DNA of 64,000 bases from Halanaerobium congolense (lineage in GTDB: Bacteria > Bacillota > Halanaerobiia > Halanaerobiales > Halanaerobiaceae). Below, piece after piece: positions 51,597 through 61,133 of the stretch. The stretch covers positions 62,001 to 126,000 of the forward strand of contig NZ_SOEF01000003.1 in NCBI RefSeq assembly GCF_004366375.1. Direction: 5' to 3'. Each line of letters starts with the position of its first letter. Position 1 is the stretch's first letter. The notes beneath the pieces are model-generated. The model worked only from the letters and a program-made list of their open reading frames with translations. It was not told where the DNA came from and searched no databases. The position numbers and the translations under genes are program-made.

Positions 51597-51675
51597 TTCA
51601 CACCACTCCTATTTCTGTTCAGATATCTTATTAATATTTTTAGTTGCTGCTGCTTAAAATATTTCTCAGTTAAAC

Positions 51676-52728
51676 TTAAAGTTTTTTAATTTCCTTCAAT
51701 AATTCTTCCAGCAGCTGATCCTCTTTTACTTTTTTAATGATTTCACCAGATTTAAATATTAATCCTTCTTCCATCCCACCAGCAACTCCAATATCAGCTT
51801 CCTTAGCTTCTCCAGGGCCATTAACAGCACATCCCATTACTGCAACTGTAATGTCCTTATCAATTTTCATCAGTTCTTTTTCTATTTTTTCAGCTAAAGC
51901 TATTAAATCGATATTTGTTCTTCCACAGGTGGGGCAGGATATAATTTCTACTCCCTTTTTTCTGAGTTCCAGAGATTTCAGAATCTGCCAACCAACTCTA
52001 ACTTCTTCAACCGGATCACCGGTCAAAGAAACTCTAAGAGTATCTCCAAATCCTTGAGTTAAAAGCGAAGCAATTCCGGCAGCAGATTTAATTGTACCCC
52101 TCCAGGGAGTTCCAGATTCGGTGATCCCAATATGAAAAGGATAATCTACTTTTTCAGCCATTAACCGATAGGCCTTGAGAGTTGTTGAAATATGGCTTGA
52201 TTTTAAGGAAATAACAATATCATAAAAATTATTTTCTTCTAAAACTCTTACATTACGGAGAGCACTTTCGACCATTGCTGCTGCAGTTGGCCCACCATGT
52301 TTAGCTAATAATTCCTTTTCAATTGAACCCGAATTGCTGCCAACTCGGATTGGAATCTTATTATTTTTGCAGGCTAATGCTACCTCTTTTATCCGCTGAT
52401 TACTGCCAATATTCCCAGGGTTAATTCTGAGAGCATCCACTCCATTTTCAACTGCCATTAGAGCAAGCTGATAATCAAAGTGAACATCTGCAACCAGAGG
52501 AATATTTATTCTCTTTTTAATTTGTGAAAGAGCCTGAGCGGCTTTTTTATCCGGCACTGCAACCCTAATAATCTCACAACCTACAGCTTCAAGCTCCTTA
52601 ATCTGCTCAACAGTTGCTTCTATATTTTCTGTTTTAGTATTACACATTGACTGAACAGAAATTGAGGTGTTTCCTCCAACCGGCTGCTCAGCAAAATGAA
52701 CAAGCTTAGTTTGCCTTCTATTATACAT
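51676..52728 (-). CDS. ispG: (E)-4-hydroxy-3-methylbut-2-enyl-diphosphate synthase
   Basis: This iron-sulfur enzyme of the MEP isoprenoid pathway has the N-terminal TIM barrel beginning VGGNTSISVQSMCNTKTEN. Its Fe-S cysteines are in SCPTCGRTNID and VMGCAVNGPGEAKEADIG. It has 350 aa. It works with Dxr (53847) of the same operon, and the product feeds UppS (56893) and the lipid carrier recycled by UppP. Confidence 0.97.
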   Translation of the reverse strand: MYNRRQTKLVHFAEQPVGGNTSISVQSMCNTKTENIEATVEQIKELEAVGCEIIRVAVPDKKAAQALSQIKKRINIPLVADVHFDYQLALMAVENGVDALRINPGNIGSNQRIKEVALACKNNKIPIRVGSNSGSIEKELLAKHGGPTAAAMVESALRNVRVLEENNFYDIVISLKSSHISTTLKAYRLMAEKVDYPFHIGITESGTPWRGTIKSAAGIASLLTQGFGDTLRVSLTGDPVEEVRVGWQILKSLELRKKGVEIISCPTCGRTNIDLIALAEKIEKELMKIDKDITVAVMGCAVNGPGEAKEADIGVAGGMEEGLIFKSGEIIKKVKEDQLLEELLKEIKKL

Positions 52729-52779
52729 AATTCACCTCTATCAATTATTGCCTAAAATAATCGATTAAAATTAATATTT

Positions 52780-53856
52780 TTAGTTAAAAAAAGTTCGCAT
52801 TACATCATTGTAAATTATAAAAACCATTAAGAGCATTAAAATTGCAAAGCCCAGCATATGGACATAACTTTCTTTGCGGGGATCAACAGGCTGACCTCTA
52901 ATTAATTCTACCACAATAAATAAAATTCTTCCCCCATCTAAAGCAGGAAATGGCAGCAAATTAATAATACCTAAGTTAATGCTAATAATCGCCATCCAGT
53001 TTAAAACATTTAAGATCCCAACTCTGGCAGCCTGACCTATGATTGAAGCAATCATAATTGGTCCCCCAACATCTTCGGCAGAACTCTCCCTAAACATCTG
53101 AATAAAACCTAAAATAGTCATTTTAAAAACCCGATAACTTTGTTCTAAACCTAAGGTCAAAGCACTGAATAGAGAAACATCTTCTCGAATTAATTTGGGA
53201 TAAACACCAATGACTCCCCGTTCGCTTTCTTTACTGTACATAGGGGTTACTGTAATTTCTTTTATTTGATTATTACGCTGATAACGAATGAAGATTTTCT
53301 GTTCCGAATTTTCTCGGATCAGCTCTGACATTTCATTCCAGTTATTAACTTCCTGACCATTTATTGAAAGAATTTTATCATTTGCTCTTAAGCCGGCTTC
53401 TGCTGCTGGTTGTTCCGGAATCACCTCACCTAAAATAGCTGCTTCATTAGTAGAAGTAGGTACACCAAAAATAGCAAAGGCTGAGATAAATATTAAAACT
53501 GCCAGCAAAAAATTCATTATTGGTCCCATTAAAATTACAGCCAGCCGTTTTAAAGGAGATTTTTGATTAAATAGCCGCCCCTTTGCTTTAGCTTTATCGT
53601 AAATTTCTCTTTCTTCTGCCGGCATTGAATCATCAGGTGGAAATTCTCCAACCATATTACAAAAACCGCCAAGAGGTATCGCTCTAATAGAATATAGAGT
53701 TTCCCCTACCTGTTTAGAAAGAAGTTTAGGTCCAAATCCTAATGCAAATTCTGAAACCATGATATCAGATTTTTTAGCAGTGATATAATGGCCGAACTCA
53801 TGAATGAAAACTAAAACACCTAAAACAACTATAAATGAAACAATTGTTAGAACCAT
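52780..53856 (-). CDS. rseP: Site-2 protease RseP
   Basis: This intramembrane zinc metalloprotease cuts transmembrane regulators. It has HEFGH (19-23) in the first helix, a PDZ domain (about 120-200), and the second motif NLLPFPALDGGRILF near residue 300. Its 358 aa match the single-PDZ Firmicute form. It overlaps dxr by 10 bases. The substrate, for example an anti-sigma factor, is not in the window. Confidence 0.96.
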   Translation of the reverse strand: MVLTIVSFIVVLGVLVFIHEFGHYITAKKSDIMVSEFALGFGPKLLSKQVGETLYSIRAIPLGGFCNMVGEFPPDDSMPAEEREIYDKAKAKGRLFNQKSPLKRLAVILMGPIMNFLLAVLIFISAFAIFGVPTSTNEAAILGEVIPEQPAAEAGLRANDKILSINGQEVNNWNEMSELIRENSEQKIFIRYQRNNQIKEITVTPMYSKESERGVIGVYPKLIREDVSLFSALTLGLEQSYRVFKMTILGFIQMFRESSAEDVGGPIMIASIIGQAARVGILNVLNWMAIISINLGIINLLPFPALDGGRILFIVVELIRGQPVDPRKESYVHMLGFAILMLLMVFIIYNDVMRTFFN

Positions 53857-54995
53857 TCTTTAATTACCTCCAGGGCTAAACGCCGAGCCTCTTGATCAGC
53901 ATTTAAAACTGCTTCTAAACTTGGATCCACAGTGTTTTGATGCTGATCTAAGACAGCTGCAACAACTCTACTTAAAGCTAAAAACGGAATCTCACCTTTT
54001 AAAAAACTATAAACTGCAATTTCGTTAGCTGCATTTAAAACAGCAGGATAAGTTCCTCCTACCTTACCTGCAGTATAAGCATATTTTAAATTAGGAAACT
54101 TTTCTGTGTCTGCCTGAAAAAATTCTAAAGCTGCTATTTTATCCAACTCCAGTTTAGCACCCAAAGATTGTTTTCTTTCGGGATAGGTTAAACAATATTG
54201 AATCGGCATTCTCATATCTGCAGAACCCATTTCAGCTAAAACTGTACCATCTATTAAACTAATCATTGAATGCACAATACTTTGAGGATGAATAAGCACT
54301 TTAATATTTTCATAATCACAATTAAACAACCAGTGAGCTTCAATAACTTCCAGCCCTTTATTCATCAATGAAGCTGAGTCAATTGTTATTTTACTCCCCA
54401 TCTCCCAATTCGGATGATTTAAAGCATCTTCTACTGATACTCCTGCTAGCTCATCTTTAGAATAAGAAAAAAATGGACCACCTGAAGCAGTTAAAAGAAT
54501 CTGATCTAATTCCTCTCTGTGCCCCTTTAATAGCTGAAATATTGCATTATGCTCACTGTCTACTGGTAATAATTTTATACCTTTTTTTCTAACCAAATCA
54601 GTTAAAATTGAACCACCACTAACTAAACTTTCTTTATTAGCTAAGGCAATATCATTACCAGCATTAGCTGCAGCAATAGAAGGCTCTAAACCTGCAAAAC
54701 CAACGACTGCATTTAAAAGCAGATCCACCTCGACGGAAGCGGCTGTTTTTAGACTTTCTTTACCGCTTAAAACTTCTGTCTTTTTATTTTTTAAGTTAGT
54801 TTTTAAAGCTGCCGCTGCTTTTTCATCAACAACAACTACAAATTCCGGCTGATATTTTTCTATTTGTTGACTAAGGAAGTCAATATTTTTATAAGCTGTT
54901 AGAGCTTTAACCTCCCATTCATCTAAATTATCTATTACTTCTAAAGTCTGGCATCCGATTGAACCTGTAGAGCCAAGAATAGTTATCTTTTTCAT
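53847..54995 (-). CDS. dxr: 1-deoxy-D-xylulose-5-phosphate reductoisomerase
   Basis: This is the second enzyme of the MEP pathway, NADPH- and metal-dependent. It has the NADPH loop GSTGSIG (8-14), ALANKESLVSGG, PVDSEHNAIFQLL with the metal ligands, and the SALDG-type substrate region SASLMNKGLEVIEAHWLF. It has 382 aa. It sits between an AI-2E family permease and rseP. Confidence 0.97.
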   Translation of the reverse strand: MKKITILGSTGSIGCQTLEVIDNLDEWEVKALTAYKNIDFLSQQIEKYQPEFVVVVDEKAAAALKTNLKNKKTEVLSGKESLKTAASVEVDLLLNAVVGFAGLEPSIAAANAGNDIALANKESLVSGGSILTDLVRKKGIKLLPVDSEHNAIFQLLKGHREELDQILLTASGGPFFSYSKDELAGVSVEDALNHPNWEMGSKITIDSASLMNKGLEVIEAHWLFNCDYENIKVLIHPQSIVHSMISLIDGTVLAEMGSADMRMPIQYCLTYPERKQSLGAKLELDKIAALEFFQADTEKFPNLKYAYTAGKVGGTYPAVLNAANEIAVYSFLKGEIPFLALSRVVAAVLDQHQNTVDPSLEAVLNADQEARRLALEVIKEWF

Positions 54996-55023
54996 TTTGT
55001 CACCTCTAAAAATTACTTAATTT

Positions 55024-56085
55024 TTATTTTTTGATATCAATTAGATCTGAATCAACTATTGCCTTAATTATAACTAAAAAAGTTGGCCCTACTACAAATC
55101 CAATAGCGCCTAAAATTCTATAACCAGAAAAAAGAGCTGTCATAGTTGCTAAAGGATGAAGGCCTAAGTTTTTCCCCATAATTTTACCTTCTGAAGCCGA
55201 ACGAACTCCGGCTAAAAATAGATGGAGCAAAAAGAGTGAAAAGGCCTGAGAAAAGTTGCCAAAAATAAGTGCCACTGCAATCCAGGGATAGAATAATAAG
55301 GCAGGTCCTATAATAGGAATTAAATCCAAAATAGCCGCTGCAGCTCCAACAACCAGGGCATATTGATTACCCATTAACTTTACTCCGATTCCAGCTACAA
55401 GACCACTAATTGTGATCAAAATCAGCATTGCTCTAATATAACCAACTGCTGATCTATTTAATTGGGTAAATACATTGGCGATTTTAGGCTGTATATCATC
55501 GGGAAAAATGTTTATTAAAAACTCTTTAATTTTATCTCGATCTCTGCTGATGAAAAATGCGGCAATAAAAGCAATAAAAAGAATCATCAGCATGCGAGGT
55601 AACTTAGTTAAAAAATCTAAAATTGAGTTGATTACAGAAACTAATGCATCTCTTATCCCATTATACAACAGCTGTAAATTGCCGTTAATTGCATCTTTAA
55701 CCGGATCTGATATTTCCCAGTTTTCCATAAAATTTTGCAGCTGCTGATTCTGCTCAGAAAACCATTTTATTTGAGAATCAATCGAACGATAATCAGGTAA
55801 ATTTTTCAGAAGTCTATTTAATTCTAAATAGCCCTGAGCTCCACCGATAATTATCATAGTCACTAAAATTACTATTACTAAAATTAAAACAATAAAAACA
55901 ACAAAGCCTCTATGAATCGGTATTCTCTTATCTAAATAATCTACCACAGGATTGATTAAACTGGCAATTACTGCAGCAATAATAAAAGGGGTGAAATATA
56001 TAAAAACATGCTCCAAAACAACTAAACTGATCAACAAAAATAGAAACATCAAAAAGTATTTAATATACCATTTATCGATTGACAT
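55024..56085 (-). CDS. AI-2E family transporter (PerM/YtvI type)
   Basis: This membrane protein of 353 aa has about eight helices, with the family's long amphipathic central region (about 95-150) and the C-terminal ALLFYPWIAVALIFG and GLHPLATMTALFSGYRILGA. Family members include autoinducer-2 exporters and Na+/H+ antiporters; in a halophile the latter is attractive but unproven. Its place between cdsA and dxr, which are usually adjacent, is unusual. It starts 5 bases past cdsA. Confidence 0.85.
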   Translation of the reverse strand: MSIDKWYIKYFLMFLFLLISLVVLEHVFIYFTPFIIAAVIASLINPVVDYLDKRIPIHRGFVVFIVLILVIVILVTMIIIGGAQGYLELNRLLKNLPDYRSIDSQIKWFSEQNQQLQNFMENWEISDPVKDAINGNLQLLYNGIRDALVSVINSILDFLTKLPRMLMILFIAFIAAFFISRDRDKIKEFLINIFPDDIQPKIANVFTQLNRSAVGYIRAMLILITISGLVAGIGVKLMGNQYALVVGAAAAILDLIPIIGPALLFYPWIAVALIFGNFSQAFSLFLLHLFLAGVRSASEGKIMGKNLGLHPLATMTALFSGYRILGAIGFVVGPTFLVIIKAIVDSDLIDIKK

Positions 56086-56090
56086 CTAAT

Positions 56091-56900
56091 TCACCCCAAA
56101 AATAATATAATGAAATAATATGTAAAAGGTGCCGTAAAAATAAAACTGTCAAACCTATCTAAAATTCCACCATGCCCAGGAATAATTGTTCCCGTATCTT
56201 TTACCTTAAAATTTCTTTTAATACACGATTCAAATAAATCTCCTAAAATTGCTACGCCTGGAAACAGAAAAGCAAAAATTACATAATAAATATTTAGAAT
56301 TTCTAAAATATGAGCAGCAGTGATTATAAAAACAGCAGTTATCAAAACTCCGCCAACCGCACCAGCTATAGTTTTGTTTGGACTTATAATTGGAGCCATT
56401 GATTTTTTACCAAATTTTTTGCCTACAAAATAAGCTCCAGAATCAGTTAGCCAGGTAGCAATCAACACCAACCATAAAGCAGTAGTATTTATAAATGGAT
56501 CAGTATTAATATCTCTTAAAAAAACTGCAAAAGATAATCCACCACCTATATAAATTATTGCAAAAACTTGATAACTAATATTTTTGATAAAATTATTTTC
56601 TTCATAATTATACAAATGAAAAATATAGAGGCTAAATATAATAATAAAAAATATAATTCCATATGGTAAAAAGTTAAAATTATTAGATATTTGATATGCA
56701 TTAAAAACAATCAAAACTGCATTTAATCCCAGTAAAGCTAACAATGATTTTGATTTGATTTCAAGCATCCGACTATATTCTCGAACAGCCAGTACAGTAA
56801 TGATACTGACTGTAATGAAAAATGGCAGTGAACCAGCAAACACTAAAAATATTAATAATGAAATTCCAATAATAGCACTAATAACTCTTTTTTTAAGCAT
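56091..56900 (-). CDS. cdsA: Phosphatidate cytidylyltransferase
   Basis: This membrane enzyme makes CDP-diacylglycerol for phospholipid synthesis. It has several hydrophobic helices and the family signature KRNFKVKDTGTIIPGHGGILDRFDS in the C-terminal third. It has about 269 aa. I take the ATG at 56900, since GGTGGTGA lies 5 bases upstream; the open frame extends five codons more. The start overlaps the uppS stop. Confidence 0.95.
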   Translation of the reverse strand: MLKKRVISAIIGISLLIFLVFAGSLPFFITVSIITVLAVREYSRMLEIKSKSLLALLGLNAVLIVFNAYQISNNFNFLPYGIIFFIIIFSLYIFHLYNYEENNFIKNISYQVFAIIYIGGGLSFAVFLRDINTDPFINTTALWLVLIATWLTDSGAYFVGKKFGKKSMAPIISPNKTIAGAVGGVLITAVFIITAAHILEILNIYYVIFAFLFPGVAILGDLFESCIKRNFKVKDTGTIIPGHGGILDRFDSFIFTAPFTYYFIILFLG

Positions 56901-57612
56901 CATTCTCACCACCATTTAAGCCACCAAATCTTCTTTCTCGCTGCTTAAATTCTTTAATGGCTTTGATTAAATCTTCTGCTTCAAAATCAGGCCAAAATTT
57001 ATCAGTAAAGTATAACTCAGCGTAGGCAGACTGCCAAAGCAAAAAATTGCTCAAACGCATATCTCCACCTGTTCTAATTAAAAGCTCTACATCCTGCAGC
57101 TGACGGTTATATAAAAAATTAGAAAAATTGTTTTCGTCTAACTGATCAAGTTTGATTTCATTATTTTTATAGGCCTCAGCAATTTTTTTTGCAGAATCAA
57201 TAATTTCTGCTCGTCCTCCATAGTTAAAGGCAATATTTAAAGTTAATTTTTTATTTTTTAGTGAGTGCTTTTCAATATGATCAATTTCATTAATCAAATT
57301 TTCCGATAACTCATCTTTTCTGCCAATAAAATTAACCTTAACTCCATTTTGAAGCAGTTCTTCTACTTCATTCCGCATAGTTCTCCTCATGAGAGTTAAT
57401 AGAAAATCAACTTCTGCTTTTGGTCTTTTCCAATTTTCTGTTGAAAAAGCATACACAGTCAATGACTCAACCTTTAAATCAGCTGCAGCTTTTACTATTT
57501 TTTTTAAGGTTTTAACACCCTCTTTATGGCCCGCACTTCTATTTTTATTCTGTTTTTGAGCCCAGCGACCATTACCATCCATAATTATTGCAATGTTTTT
57601 AGGGGTATTCAT
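56893..57612 (-). CDS. uppS: Isoprenyl transferase (undecaprenyl diphosphate synthase)
   Basis: This cis-prenyltransferase makes the C55 lipid carrier for cell-wall synthesis. It has the motif IIMDGNGRWAQKQNKNRSAGH (9-29, catalytic Asp12), TVYAFSTENWKRP, and a C-terminal RTGGDMRLSNFLLWQ and E-rich end. Its 239 aa are normal. It depends on the MEP pathway genes ispG and dxr in the same cluster. Confidence 0.97.
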   Translation of the reverse strand: MNTPKNIAIIMDGNGRWAQKQNKNRSAGHKEGVKTLKKIVKAAADLKVESLTVYAFSTENWKRPKAEVDFLLTLMRRTMRNEVEELLQNGVKVNFIGRKDELSENLINEIDHIEKHSLKNKKLTLNIAFNYGGRAEIIDSAKKIAEAYKNNEIKLDQLDENNFSNFLYNRQLQDVELLIRTGGDMRLSNFLLWQSAYAELYFTDKFWPDFEAEDLIKAIKEFKQRERRFGGLNGGENDA

Positions 57613-57640
57613 TAAATCATCCCTTCCAATTAGTTAATTA

Positions 57641-57656
57641 CCCCCTAAAAAGGGGG
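57641..57656 (-). other. GC-rich hairpin between small orf and uppS
   Basis: CCCCCT-AAAA-AGGGGG (57641-57646, 57651-57656) can form a 6-bp stem with a 4-base loop. Only TAATTAA follows on the minus strand. It may tune uppS expression. Confidence 0.45.
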
Positions 57657-57662
57657 CATAAA

Positions 57663-57881
57663 TTAGCTGTTGTATTGAAAAGACCAGGTTATTAAATAAA
57701 GATCATTATCAACATCTTTTTCGATTTTCAGTACTCTTTTAGTTCCAAATTTTTTAAGATTATCCTTATTTTTGTATGGAGGTGTAATCTTTTTCAATCT
57801 ATAATCAAGCTGTTCAGTTTCTAAAAAATTGACTGCTTTTTCCAGTGGAGAAGCTAAAAATTTATTTAATTTCAATTTCAT
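57663..57881 (-). CDS. Small conserved-looking protein between frr and uppS (72 aa)
   Basis: I do not recognise a named family. The 72 residues include LEKAVNFLETEQLDYRLKKI, a TPPY element and RVLKIEKDVDNDLYLITWSF. The pattern (a helix, then a strand with P-P-Y, then a basic turn and RVL strand) looks like a compact alpha/beta domain, with no signal or membrane segment. Its start abuts the frr stop by 3 bases, so it is translated with the cluster, and its codon use is like its neighbours'. Small unnamed genes occur at this position in some Clostridia, from memory; that is not verified. Confidence 0.75.
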   Translation of the reverse strand: MKLKLNKFLASPLEKAVNFLETEQLDYRLKKITPPYKNKDNLKKFGTKRVLKIEKDVDNDLYLITWSFQYNS

Positions 57882-57884
57882 GAC

Positions 57885-58442
57885 TTAGACTTCCATTATC
57901 TCTTCTTCTTTTTTCTCAACAATGTCATTTAATTTACTAATATATTCATCAGTTAATTCCTGGACATTGTCCAATCCGCGGTGCATGTTATCTTCAGAGA
58001 TTTCGCCTTCATCTTCTAGCATTTCTAATTCTTCGTTAGATTCTCGCCTAATAGCACGAATAGCAATTCTACCTTTTTCTGCTTTTTCATGCAGGATCTT
58101 TACAAGTTCTTTTCTTCTTTCTTCTGTTAACTGGGGAATGTTAATTCTAATAACACTACCATCATTACTCGGGTTAAGACCTAAGTTCTCCTGCATAATA
58201 GCTTTTTCAATAGCTTCAATATTATTTTTATCCCAGGGCTCAATTACGATCTGTCTTGCCTCTGGAGCAAAAACCTTTGCCATCTGCTGAATCGGAGTTG
58301 CTACACCATAGTTATTAGCTTTAATATTTTCTACTAATGAAGGTCTAGCCCTACCAGTTCTAATGGTATTTAAATCTTTTTTTGTATTTTCTAATGTTTT
58401 CTGCATCCTTTTTTCTGTCTCTTTCATTACTTCTCTAAACAT
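57885..58442 (-). CDS. frr: Ribosome recycling factor
   Basis: This factor splits post-termination ribosomes together with EF-G. It has the three-helix bundle with TIRTGRARPSLVENIKANNYG near residues 26-46, and PQLTEERRKELVKILHEKAEKG. Its 185 aa are standard. GAGGAGG precedes the ATG. It lies 26 bases after pyrH, the conserved order. Confidence 0.98.
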   Translation of the reverse strand: MFREVMKETEKRMQKTLENTKKDLNTIRTGRARPSLVENIKANNYGVATPIQQMAKVFAPEARQIVIEPWDKNNIEAIEKAIMQENLGLNPSNDGSVIRINIPQLTEERRKELVKILHEKAEKGRIAIRAIRRESNEELEMLEDEGEISEDNMHRGLDNVQELTDEYISKLNDIVEKKEEEIMEV

Positions 58443-58468
58443 AAATTTGACCTCCTCAGATTTAATTA

Positions 58469-59188
58469 TTAACTAACAGAAGTTCCAATATCTTCGCCAA
58501 GTAATACCCGCTTAATATTACCTTCTTTTTTAACTGCAAATACTTTTAAAGGTATTTTATTATCCATACATAATGAAACAGCTGTGAAATCCATAACTCT
58601 CAGAGAGTTATTTAACAAATCAATGTAGGATAGAGCCTCATGTTTCTGCGCATTTTCATTAACTGCAGGATCAGAATCATAAATACCATCTACATTTTTA
58701 GCCATTAAAATTGCATCAGCAGAAATTTCAGCTGCTCTGAGTGCTGCTGTGGTGTCAGTTGAGAAAAATGGATTTCCTGTCCCGGCAGCAAAGATAACCA
58801 CTCTTCCTTTCTCTAAGTGTCTAATTGCACGACGACGAATATATGGTTCTGCAATTTGACGCATTTCAATTGCTGACTGAACTCTGGTTTCGATATCAAA
58901 TTTTTCTACAGCATCCTGCAGTGCCAACGCATTGATTACAGTTGCCAACATCCCCATGTAATCTGCTGTACCTCTGTCCATACCTTTTGCACTACCTGCA
59001 ATACCTCTAAATATGTTACCACCACCAACTACAACTGCCATTTCAACATTTGTAGATTTTACAACATCACTAATTTCTGCAGCAATTTTTTTGATCATTT
59101 CCGGGTCAATACCAAAGCCATTATCACCGGCAAGTGCTTCCCCACTAATTTTAAGCAGTATTCTTGAATAAACTGGTTTTTCTGTCAT
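58469..59188 (-). CDS. pyrH: UMP kinase
   Basis: This hexameric bacterial UMP kinase makes UDP. It has the N-terminal [28 protein letters not shown] and C-terminal [10 protein letters not shown]. It has 239 aa from the ATG at 59188, which lies 11 bases after GGAGG; an ATG at 59206 contains that site. It follows the tsf terminator, so part of its transcription depends on readthrough or another promoter. Confidence 0.97.
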   Translation of the reverse strand: MTEKPVYSRILLKISGEALAGDNGFGIDPEMIKKIAAEISDVVKSTNVEMAVVVGGGNIFRGIAGSAKGMDRGTADYMGMLATVINALALQDAVEKFDIETRVQSAIEMRQIAEPYIRRRAIRHLEKGRVVIFAAGTGNPFFSTDTTAALRAAEISADAILMAKNVDGIYDSDPAVNENAQKHEALSYIDLLNNSLRVMDFTAVSLCMDNKIPLKVFAVKKEGNIKRVLLGEDIGTSVS

Positions 59189-59260
59189 TATATAATTAAC
59201 CTCCATTAAATATTATTCTTCAATTTTTAGCTAATTCCTTTTTTAAAAGCAAATTTACTT

Positions 59261-59292
59261 AAAAAAAGAGAACACTCTCTCTAAGTGCTCTC
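59261..59292 (-). terminator. Terminator between tsf and pyrH
   Basis: A 9-bp stem with one G-U pair (59268-59276 and 59284-59292, 7-base loop) is followed on the minus strand by seven T's. Confidence 0.85.
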
Positions 59293-59304
59293 CTTTTTTA
59301 ATTA

Positions 59305-60204
59305 TTATTGATTTTTTGTCATAGCAGCAACTTCAGCGGCAAAGTCTTCTTCTTTTTTTTCAATACCTTCACCAATTTCGAAGCGTGTAAACTGTTTAAC
59401 TTCCATATCATTTTCTTCTAATACTTCTGCAACAGTTTTATCATCATCTCTAACAAAAGGCTGCTCTAAAAGACAAACCTGAGTAAAGTACTTATTGATT
59501 TTACCTTCAATAATTTGATCAAGAATATGCTCTGGTTTACCTTCATTTAACATCTGTTCTCTATAAATTTTCTTTTCTTTTTCAATTGATTCTGCATTTA
59601 CAGAATCACGATCTAAGAATTCTGGATTAATTGCTGCAATATGCATTGCAACATCTTTAGCAGTTTTTGCTTTTGAATCATCAAATTCATTAGCAAATTC
59701 TACTAAAACACCAATTTTTCCACCTAAATGAATATATCCAAATAAATATCCATCAGTTTCTACTTTCTTAAATCTTCTCAAATTGATGTTTTCACCAATG
59801 CTGGCAATAGCAGCTTTGATTACGTCATTAACTGTCTGGCTCTCATCTTTGAACCATTTCTCATTTTCAACAGCCTCCACAGCTTCTGCATCACTCTGCA
59901 TGATATGCTCTGAAATATCAGCTACCAGATTCTGGAACTGATCATTTTTAGCAACAAAGTCAGTTTCAGAGTTAACTTCAACTAAAATACCTTTTTTGCG
60001 GTCATCAGTAATATTTAAACTTACTAATCCCTCAGCGGCAACACGACCTGCTTTTTTAGCAGCAGCTGCCATTCCTTTTTCTCTTAAATATTCGACAGCA
60101 GCTTCAATATCGCCGTCAACTTCGTTTAATGCCTTTTTGCAGTCAAGAACACCTGCACCAGTACGGGAACGAAGTTCCTTAATATCTTTCATTGTAACTC
60201 CCAT
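59305..60204 (-). CDS. tsf: Elongation factor Ts
   Basis: This nucleotide exchange factor acts on EF-Tu. It has an N-terminal UBA-like domain with IKELRSRTGAGVLDCKKAL and two dimerisation-type core repeats, including VEVNSETDFVAKNDQF. Its 299 aa are typical. The ATG at 60204 lies 10 bases after GGAGG and aligns with the family start; an ATG four codons later also has a usable site. It lies between rpsB and pyrH. Confidence 0.98.
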   Translation of the reverse strand: MGVTMKDIKELRSRTGAGVLDCKKALNEVDGDIEAAVEYLREKGMAAAAKKAGRVAAEGLVSLNITDDRKKGILVEVNSETDFVAKNDQFQNLVADISEHIMQSDAEAVEAVENEKWFKDESQTVNDVIKAAIASIGENINLRRFKKVETDGYLFGYIHLGGKIGVLVEFANEFDDSKAKTAKDVAMHIAAINPEFLDRDSVNAESIEKEKKIYREQMLNEGKPEHILDQIIEGKINKYFTQVCLLEQPFVRDDDKTVAEVLEENDMEVKQFTRFEIGEGIEKKEEDFAAEVAAMTKNQ

Positions 60205-60324
60205 TTATTAATAACCTCCTTATAGTAACTTATAAAACTTCAATTAAAGATTCTTTATTCGAGATTCGAGCTATTTAAAATTATAATTTAATAATTTATA
60301 TTTATATAATTACAATTATGCTAG

Positions 60325-60365
60325 AAAAAAGCGCTGCAAAGCTAAAAACTTCACCAGCGCTTTTT
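60325..60365 (-). terminator. Terminator between rpsB and tsf
   Basis: The stem AAAGCGCTG / CAGCGCTTT has an 18-base loop (GCGCTG at 60331-60336, CAGCGC at 60355-60360) and is followed on the minus strand by six T's. It may make tsf expression lower than rpsB. Confidence 0.7.
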
Positions 60366-60377
60366 ATAAATTCTTAA

Positions 60378-61133
60378 TTATTCAGCAGTATTTTCTTCAG
60401 CTTCAGCTTTTTCTTCAGCTTCAGCTTTTTGTTTAACTTCAGCTTCTTGTTTACCCTGCTTCCCAGCAAGTACTGCATCAGAAATAACACTGGTAATCAA
60501 TTTGACAGCTCTAATAGCATCATCATTACCAGGAATGACATAATCTATCAGATCTGGATCACAGTTCGTATCTAAGATTGATACAATTGGGATATCCAGT
60601 TTTCTAGCTTCAGAAACTGCAATATCTTCTTTTCTTGCATCTGTGATAAAGATTAAATCTGGTAAACCATTCATATCTCTAATCCCACCGAGAAATCTCT
60701 CAAGCTTATCGTGTTCTTTGTTTAATTCGATAACCTCTTTTTTAGGAAGAACTTCAAAAACACCTTCTTCTTCCATCTGCTCGATTTCTTCTAAACGGTC
60801 AATACGCTTTTTGATAGTATTATAATTAGTTAACATACCACCTAACCAACGCTGATTAACATAAGGCATTCCGCATCTTTCAGCTTCTTTTTTAACAGTT
60901 TCCTGTGCTTGACGTTTAGTTCCAACGAACAGTACATTTTTACCTTTAGCAGCTTCATCTTTAACGAAATTATATGCATCGTCAATTAACTTAACTGTCT
61001 GCTGTAGGTCAATAATGTAAATTCCATTTCTTTCGGTGAAAATATATGGTTTCATCTTTGGGTTCCATCTTTTAGTCTGATGACCAAAATGAACACCCGA
61101 TTCGAGGAGTTGTTTCATATTTACAACTGACAT
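60378..61133 (-). CDS. rpsB: 30S ribosomal protein S2
   Basis: This 30S protein has 251 aa. It shows [24 protein letters not shown] at the N-terminus, [16 protein letters not shown] and [10 protein letters not shown]. The C-terminal tail (from about 226) is a charged low-complexity extension [18 protein letters not shown] coded by 18-bp repeats. GGAGGTG precedes the ATG. Its promoter and a structured leader lie at 61134-61277. Confidence 0.99.
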   Translation of the reverse strand: MSVVNMKQLLESGVHFGHQTKRWNPKMKPYIFTERNGIYIIDLQQTVKLIDDAYNFVKDEAAKGKNVLFVGTKRQAQETVKKEAERCGMPYVNQRWLGGMLTNYNTIKKRIDRLEEIEQMEEEGVFEVLPKKEVIELNKEHDKLERFLGGIRDMNGLPDLIFITDARKEDIAVSEARKLDIPIVSILDTNCDPDLIDYVIPGNDDAIRAVKLITSVISDAVLAGKQGKQEAEVKQKAEAEEKAEAEENTAE

